Positions 42,151 to 45,580 of a stretch of DNA of 45,580 nucleotides are shown in pieces. Where the stretch lies: positions 1 through 45,580 of the forward strand of contig JAFOLW010000056.1 of NCBI GenBank assembly GCA_017419165.1, written 5' to 3'. The notes beneath the pieces are model-generated. The model was not told where the DNA came from. It did no database searches and saw only the letters and a program-made list of their open reading frames with translations. The translations under genes and the position numbers were made by a program. How positions within the stretch are numbered: the stretch's first letter is position 1; the number at the start of each line of letters is the position of its first letter. This DNA comes from Erysipelotrichaceae bacterium. GTDB lineage: Bacteria; Bacillota_I; Bacilli_A; Erysipelotrichales; Erysipelotrichaceae.

Positions 42151-43458
42151 ATGGCTGATCATCGAGATCTTTTTTCTGCGGAAGAGAAAAGGAGCGTTCT
42201 TTTGGCGTCGGGGAAAAGAGATGAAGTATTTTTGAAACTGGAAGAAGCCCTCGTAAAGGATTACGAGGTCTTTTTTACGGACAGTGCTCTGCTGAAAGGA
42301 CATCTGGAACGGCACAGAGAAGACGTACTCATCCTCGATCTCAGGACAAAGGAGGACAGGCAGGTCTTGAATGAAGTCCGGGATCTTCTGCACCGTTTCA
42401 AGACGCCGGTATTGATCGTCTCGCAGGATGTCCATCTCGAGGAGCGCTATCACTACCTGGGGGCAGACGGACTTCTGCAGGTCCCGCTTCCTTCTTTTGA
42501 GATCGTTTTGGCCAAAGCCAAACGGGCGATGTTGTTGAAGGATGCGCTTTATGTCGGCGAGCAGCATTTGAATTATGAAAAGGACAGCGGAGAAAAGCGC
42601 TTTGCCGAGCGTCTGCTGATGGACTTTGAAAGAGGGATCGAAGAAGAAGAATTCCGGGTCGTCTTCCAGCCCAAGTTCAACATCAAGGGTCTTCATCCCG
42701 TACTGACGTCCGCCGAGGCACTGGTGCGCTGGGACCACCCGCGCTTGGGTAGGATCGCGCCGTCACTGTTCATCCCGCTTCTGGAAGAAGCGGATAAGAT
42801 CTCTCTCCTGGATGCCTATGTCTGGAGAAGAGCGGCTCATCAGATCGCCGAGTGGAAACAGCGTCTGAAGATCGCGGTACCGGTCTCGGTCAATGTCTCG
42901 CGGAAAGACTTGCTGAAGAAAGGGATGGTCGATCGGCTGAAGGAAATCGTGGAAGAAAGCGGGATCTCTCGTGATGAACTGATGCTGGAGATCACGGAGT
43001 CGGCGTATATGGAGGATCCCGTGAAGATCATCGAGATGACAAAAGAGCTGCGCGATCTGGGTTTCCTGATCGAGATGGATGATTTCGGTACCGGCTATTC
43101 TTCACTGTCGATGGTGAACCGGCTCAATATCGATGCGCTGAAGATCGATATGTGTTTCATCAAAGATGCGTTCAGGGAAAAGAAGAAGGATACCGGCATG
43201 ATCACGATCATCCTGCAGATCGCAAAGTATCTCGGTGTCCTGAGCATCGCGGAAGGCGTGGAGGATCTGGAACAGATGGAACAGCTGAAGGCACTGGGCT
43301 GCGATATCGTGCAGGGATATTGCTTTTCAAAGCCGGTCAGCGCGAAGGATTTTGAATCGTTCCTGTTAGGAAAAATGAGGCTTTTTGCGGCATCGGAGAG
43401 AAAAAGAGACAAAAAACGGCAGAAAGTAAACGAAAAAACTGTGAAGGATATGTTTTAG
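42151..43458 (+). CDS. Receiver-like/EAL protein, predicted cyclic-di-GMP phosphodiesterase
   Basis: Hydrolyses cyclic di-GMP, if active. The 435 aa begin with a receiver-like fold (about 15-130: VLILDLRTKEDRQ with a possible phospho-acceptor aspartate, and TPVLIVSQDVHL). The EAL domain (about 145-405) keeps its catalytic features: EALVRWDHP, VNVSR, EITES, DDFGTGYSS, the KIDMCFIKD lysine, AEGVE and QGYCFSKP. A basic tail ends the protein. No active GGDEF cyclase gene is seen in the window; the degraded GGDEF-like tail of the BTAD regulator is the only possible relative. A 16-bp palindrome overlaps its stop codon. Confidence 0.93.
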   Translation: MADHRDLFSAEEKRSVLLASGKRDEVFLKLEEALVKDYEVFFTDSALLKGHLERHREDVLILDLRTKEDRQVLNEVRDLLHRFKTPVLIVSQDVHLEERYHYLGADGLLQVPLPSFEIVLAKAKRAMLLKDALYVGEQHLNYEKDSGEKRFAERLLMDFERGIEEEEFRVVFQPKFNIKGLHPVLTSAEALVRWDHPRLGRIAPSLFIPLLEEADKISLLDAYVWRRAAHQIAEWKQRLKIAVPVSVNVSRKDLLKKGMVDRLKEIVEESGISRDELMLEITESAYMEDPVKIIEMTKELRDLGFLIEMDDFGTGYSSLSMVNRLNIDALKIDMCFIKDAFREKKKDTGMITIILQIAKYLGVLSIAEGVEDLEQMEQLKALGCDIVQGYCFSKPVSAKDFESFLLGKMRLFAASERKRDKKRQKVNEKTVKDMF

Positions 43459-43472
43459 GATTTTAAAATCCT
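43457..43472 (+). other. Perfect 16-bp palindrome over the EAL stop codon
   Basis: AGGATTTTAAAATCCT overlaps the TAG stop and lies 12 nt before the -10 box of the DUF349 gene. No T-tract follows, so an operator fits better than a terminator. Inference only. Confidence 0.5.
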
Positions 43473-43481
43473 ATGGTAAAA

Positions 43482-43490
43482 TGTTAGAAT
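43482..43490 (+). promoter_or_regulatory. Extended -10 element (TGTTAGAAT) of the DUF349 gene
   Basis: A TGnTAGAAT match; the ATG at 43518 is 27 nt downstream with a GGTAGGTGG site between. Confidence 0.6.
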
Positions 43491-43517
43491 AGTAAGAGTA
43501 GGTAGGTGGCATAGTAC

Positions 43518-44408
43518 ATGGAAAAAAACGACATTAGAGAACAATTGATCGCTAAGATGGAAGAACTTCTTGGCGAAGAGGATGCAGCGACTGCGTTCCT
43601 CAGGGCAAAGGACCTCAAGAGAAGGTGGCCTCGCGTCAGAGAAGAAGAAGAATCTTTCTCCGATCTGGAATTGTCCGAAAAATTCAACAAGATGATGGAT
43701 GAGCTTTCTGAAAAAGCCGGTGATGTCTACATCAATACGGAAGACAGAAAGAATCAGATCATCGCGCAGGCAAAAGAGATCCTCACAAAGAACAATTTCA
43801 AAAAGGGTACTGAGCAGATGAAACAGCTGCTTGAAGACTGGAAACATGCCGGTCGTATCAATAAAGAAAAAGACGACGAGCTTTGGAATGAATTCAGCGC
43901 CGTCAGAAGCGAGTTCTTCGAGAAGAAGAATGAATACTTCGCAAATCTGAAAGAGACTTTCGCAGCAAACAAGGCGCTCAAGGAAGACCTGATCGCCAAG
44001 GCAAAAGAAGTTGCCGGTATCGAGAACATCAAGGAAGCCGGTAACCGTTCCAATGAGCTGATGGAAGAATGGAAGAAAGTCGGCAGCGCCGGACGCAGAG
44101 ACGATGATGATCTCTGGCAGCAGTTCCTGGCGGAAAGAAAGGCTTTCTTTGAGAGAAGAGATGCCTACTATGATCAGATGAAAGAGACCTATGCCAAGAG
44201 AGTAGAAGCCAAGAAGGAGATCATCGCTCAGGCTAAGCTTTATCTGGCAAGAAGCGAATTCACCGATGACGAAGTCAATTCCATCAAGGAGCTCAGAGCG
44301 AAGTGGAAAGAAGTCGGCAATGCCGGCAGAGAACATGAAAATGAACTCTGGGAAGAATTCAACGGTATCGTCAACAAGTACTTCGAAAACATGAGGTATT
44401 ACAAATAG
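43518..44408 (+). CDS. DUF349 protein (three repeats)
   Basis: Encodes 296 aa, nearly all helical and charged. Three DUF349 repeats lie at about 75-140, 145-215 and 220-290. Each carries the diagnostic W-K-x-(A/V)-G turn followed by LW-x2-F: DWKHAGR...ELWNEF, EWKKVGSAGR...LWQQF and KWKEVGNAGR...LWEEF. The N-terminal 70 residues are acidic. Repeats of this kind occur in long bacterial proteins of unknown role, thought to bind RNA or ribosomes in some cases. It is monocistronic with a terminator. Confidence 0.92.
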   Translation: MEKNDIREQLIAKMEELLGEEDAATAFLRAKDLKRRWPRVREEEESFSDLELSEKFNKMMDELSEKAGDVYINTEDRKNQIIAQAKEILTKNNFKKGTEQMKQLLEDWKHAGRINKEKDDELWNEFSAVRSEFFEKKNEYFANLKETFAANKALKEDLIAKAKEVAGIENIKEAGNRSNELMEEWKKVGSAGRRDDDDLWQQFLAERKAFFERRDAYYDQMKETYAKRVEAKKEIIAQAKLYLARSEFTDDEVNSIKELRAKWKEVGNAGREHENELWEEFNGIVNKYFENMRYYK

Positions 44409-44421
44409 TTCTCAATGAACG

Positions 44422-44450
44422 AGTCCTCTCTGCAAAGGGAGGACTTTTTT
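44422..44450 (+). terminator. Terminator after the DUF349 gene
   Basis: AGTCCTC with GAGGACT (7 bp), then TTTTTT. Confidence 0.9.
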
Positions 44451-44499
44451 ATGTTGTTTTCGTAAAATGAAAAATATGGATTATTTGTCTGAGTGATCC

Positions 44500-44568
44500 T
44501 ATAATATTGATTTGTAAGCTGATTGTTCCTCTATTTAATAGGGAATATTTGTACTTAAGAGGTGTGAT
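44500..44568 (+). promoter_or_regulatory. Promoter and leader of the TrkA pair
   Basis: TATAAT at 44500-44505. The leader of about 55 nt contains a bulged hairpin (TTCC-t-CTAT-tta-ATAG-GGAA, 44526-44545). It is too short for a ydaO-type cyclic-di-AMP riboswitch, which often controls K+ genes. Confidence 0.5.
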
Positions 44569-44979
44569 ATGAAGAACAACAACACGATCATCATCGGTGC
44601 CGGCAGGCTCGGCGGAACGATCGCCCGATCGATGAACAAGACGGCGAATATCGTCGTGATCGACCGCAACAAATCCAAGATCGGCCGTCTGGGCGATTTC
44701 TCGGGTTTCGTCGAGGTCGGTGATGCGACCGACCGTGCATTGCTCGAAAAAAACGGCATCAAGACCGCCTATAGGTTCATCGCCGTTACGGATGATGATG
44801 ACACGAACATCTTTCTGACGGATCTGTGCACGCACATCTATCACGTTCCGCAGGTCTATTGCCGTCTCAAGGATTCCCGCAAACGCGCTCTGGTCGATGA
44901 GAGGGTCAACTGCATCTGTCCGTTCGATCTCTCGCTGGCGGAGTTCGAGGAAGCGAAAGAGAAAGAGGTGGACGAATGA
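44569..44979 (+). CDS. TrkA/KtrA-type K+ transport regulator (RCK-N domain only)
   Basis: Encodes 136 aa consisting of one RCK-N (TrkA-N) domain that gates a K+ uptake channel in response to NAD(H) or ATP/ADP. The dinucleotide loop GAGRLGG (10-16) and the acidic residue Asp32 at the end of strand 2 fit NAD binding. There is no RCK-C domain. AGAGGTG precedes the start. It overlaps the second TrkA gene by 4 nt (ATGA), so they are translated together, probably as a heteromeric gating pair. No channel subunit gene is in the window. Confidence 0.9.
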   Translation: MKNNNTIIIGAGRLGGTIARSMNKTANIVVIDRNKSKIGRLGDFSGFVEVGDATDRALLEKNGIKTAYRFIAVTDDDDTNIFLTDLCTHIYHVPQVYCRLKDSRKRALVDERVNCICPFDLSLAEFEEAKEKEVDE

Positions 44980-45580
44980 AGATCGTGATCGCCGGCGGCT
45001 TCCATGAAGCCGATTATATCATTTCCTTATTCAATACGAAGATCAACGACCTGGTCGTCATCAACGAGGATGAAGACGTCTGCCGTTATCTTTCTTCCGC
45101 CAACGACATTCCGGTCGTGAAGGGAAAGGCCACCAGGGCTTCCGATCTGCGGGAGGCCGGTGCGGAGAACTGTGATATCTTCATCGCCTTGTCGGAAAAT
45201 GATTATAAGAATTACGTTGCCTGCAAGACGGCAAAGATGCTGCTGGGGGCAAAGCGCTGCATCGCCATGGTCATCAACCCGAAGAACGTTCCGATCTTCA
45301 AGGAGCTGGGCATCGATATGGCCGTTTCGGCAACTTACCTTTTGGGTGAACAGGTCAGGAACCTGACATCCATCGAAAACATGGTCAATTCCCTGTCTCT
45401 GGAAGATGAGCACATCTTCATTGCCGAGATCCGCGTCTCTTCGGACCTCGATGTCGTGGGAAAGACGCTGCGTGAGATCAACATCTCCGAACTGGGAACG
45501 ATCGCTTCGATCACCAGAGACGGCAAGACGCTGATCCCTAATGGTCATAGTGTCATCGAAGACAAAGACAAGGTACTGAT
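44976..45580 (+). CDS. TrkA-type K+ transport regulator, second subunit (cut by window end)
   Basis: Runs off the right edge after about 201 codons; the N-terminus is MKIVIAGGFHEADYIISLF. It has an RCK-N fold (DVCRYLSSANDIPVVKGKAT; AENCDIFIALSENDYKNYVAC) and then the start of an RCK-C domain (EIRVSSDLDVVGKTLREINI...IASITRDGKTLIPNG). The GxGxxG loop is replaced by AGGFHEA, so NAD binding here is doubtful. It is coupled to the upstream RCK-N gene by a 4-nt overlap. A Trk/Ktr channel gene might follow beyond the window. Confidence 0.9.
   Translation, partial: MKIVIAGGFHEADYIISLFNTKINDLVVINEDEDVCRYLSSANDIPVVKGKATRASDLREAGAENCDIFIALSENDYKNYVACKTAKMLLGAKRCIAMVINPKNVPIFKELGIDMAVSATYLLGEQVRNLTSIENMVNSLSLEDEHIFIAEIRVSSDLDVVGKTLREINISELGTIASITRDGKTLIPNGHSVIEDKDKVL

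Overview
This is a 45.6 kb stretch of a bacterial chromosome of medium G+C (roughly half, by eye). Several features point to an anaerobic Bacillota (Firmicutes) member, perhaps Erysipelotrichia or Clostridia: a pyrK-pyrD type 1B dihydroorotate dehydrogenase, AGGAGG-type ribosome binding sites, many sigma-A extended -10 promoters, lipobox lipoproteins, DUF1848 and DUF349 proteins, and a paired TrkA K+ channel regulator. The exact lineage is inference. No prophage, CRISPR array or complete insertion sequence is visible.

Layout. 1-140: the 3' end (domains V and VI) of a group II intron entering from the left edge, ending 3 bp beyond the stop codon of a minus-strand gene for an Asn/Gly-rich low-complexity protein. 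973-2925: S9 prolyl-oligopeptidase-type peptidase (minus). 3009-3100: tRNA-Ser(CGA). 3220-8860: a secreted protein ending in PPKTG without an anchor, a GH35/DUF5597-like glycosidase, a small acidic protein, and a lipoprotein coupled to a lactonase-fold protein. 8911-13092: pyruvate kinase, then an operon of M29 aminopeptidase, EamA transporter and nicotinamidase-like hydrolase.

13224-22023: a tight pyrimidine operon, pyrC-carB-pyrK-pyrD-pyrF-pyrE-pyrB-pyrI, with a good sigma-A promoter and a strong terminator. It encodes de novo UMP synthesis except carA, the glutaminase subunit of carbamoyl-phosphate synthase. 22060-23740: a BTAD regulator with a possible degenerate GGDEF-like tail, plus an orphan partner protein. 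23741-24136: a non-coding stretch with several hairpins and a terminator. 24137-29194: a large surface protein with a multi-helix C-terminal anchor, a six-helix membrane protein, an orphan protein behind a structured leader, and a three-repeat lipoprotein.

29222-32720 (minus): a NagZ-like GH3 lipoprotein and a YtcJ-like amidohydrolase. 32859-38557: a complete oppABCDF oligopeptide importer. 38671-42113: an SDR oxidoreductase, an MFS transporter, a small orphan and a DUF1848 protein. 42151-45580: an EAL phosphodiesterase, a triple-DUF349 protein, and two overlapping TrkA/RCK genes, the second cut by the window end.

Together these genes describe peptide scavenging (S9 peptidase, M29 aminopeptidase, Opp), glycan/peptidoglycan use (GH35-like, NagZ), nucleotide synthesis and surface display. 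No clear new multi-gene system is evident. The best leads are: the intron end beside the Asn-rich protein; three promoters whose -10 box ends exactly 6 nt before the start codon (predicted leaderless mRNAs); the structured leader before the orphan gene at 27513; and the hairpin-rich intergenic region at 23800-23990.
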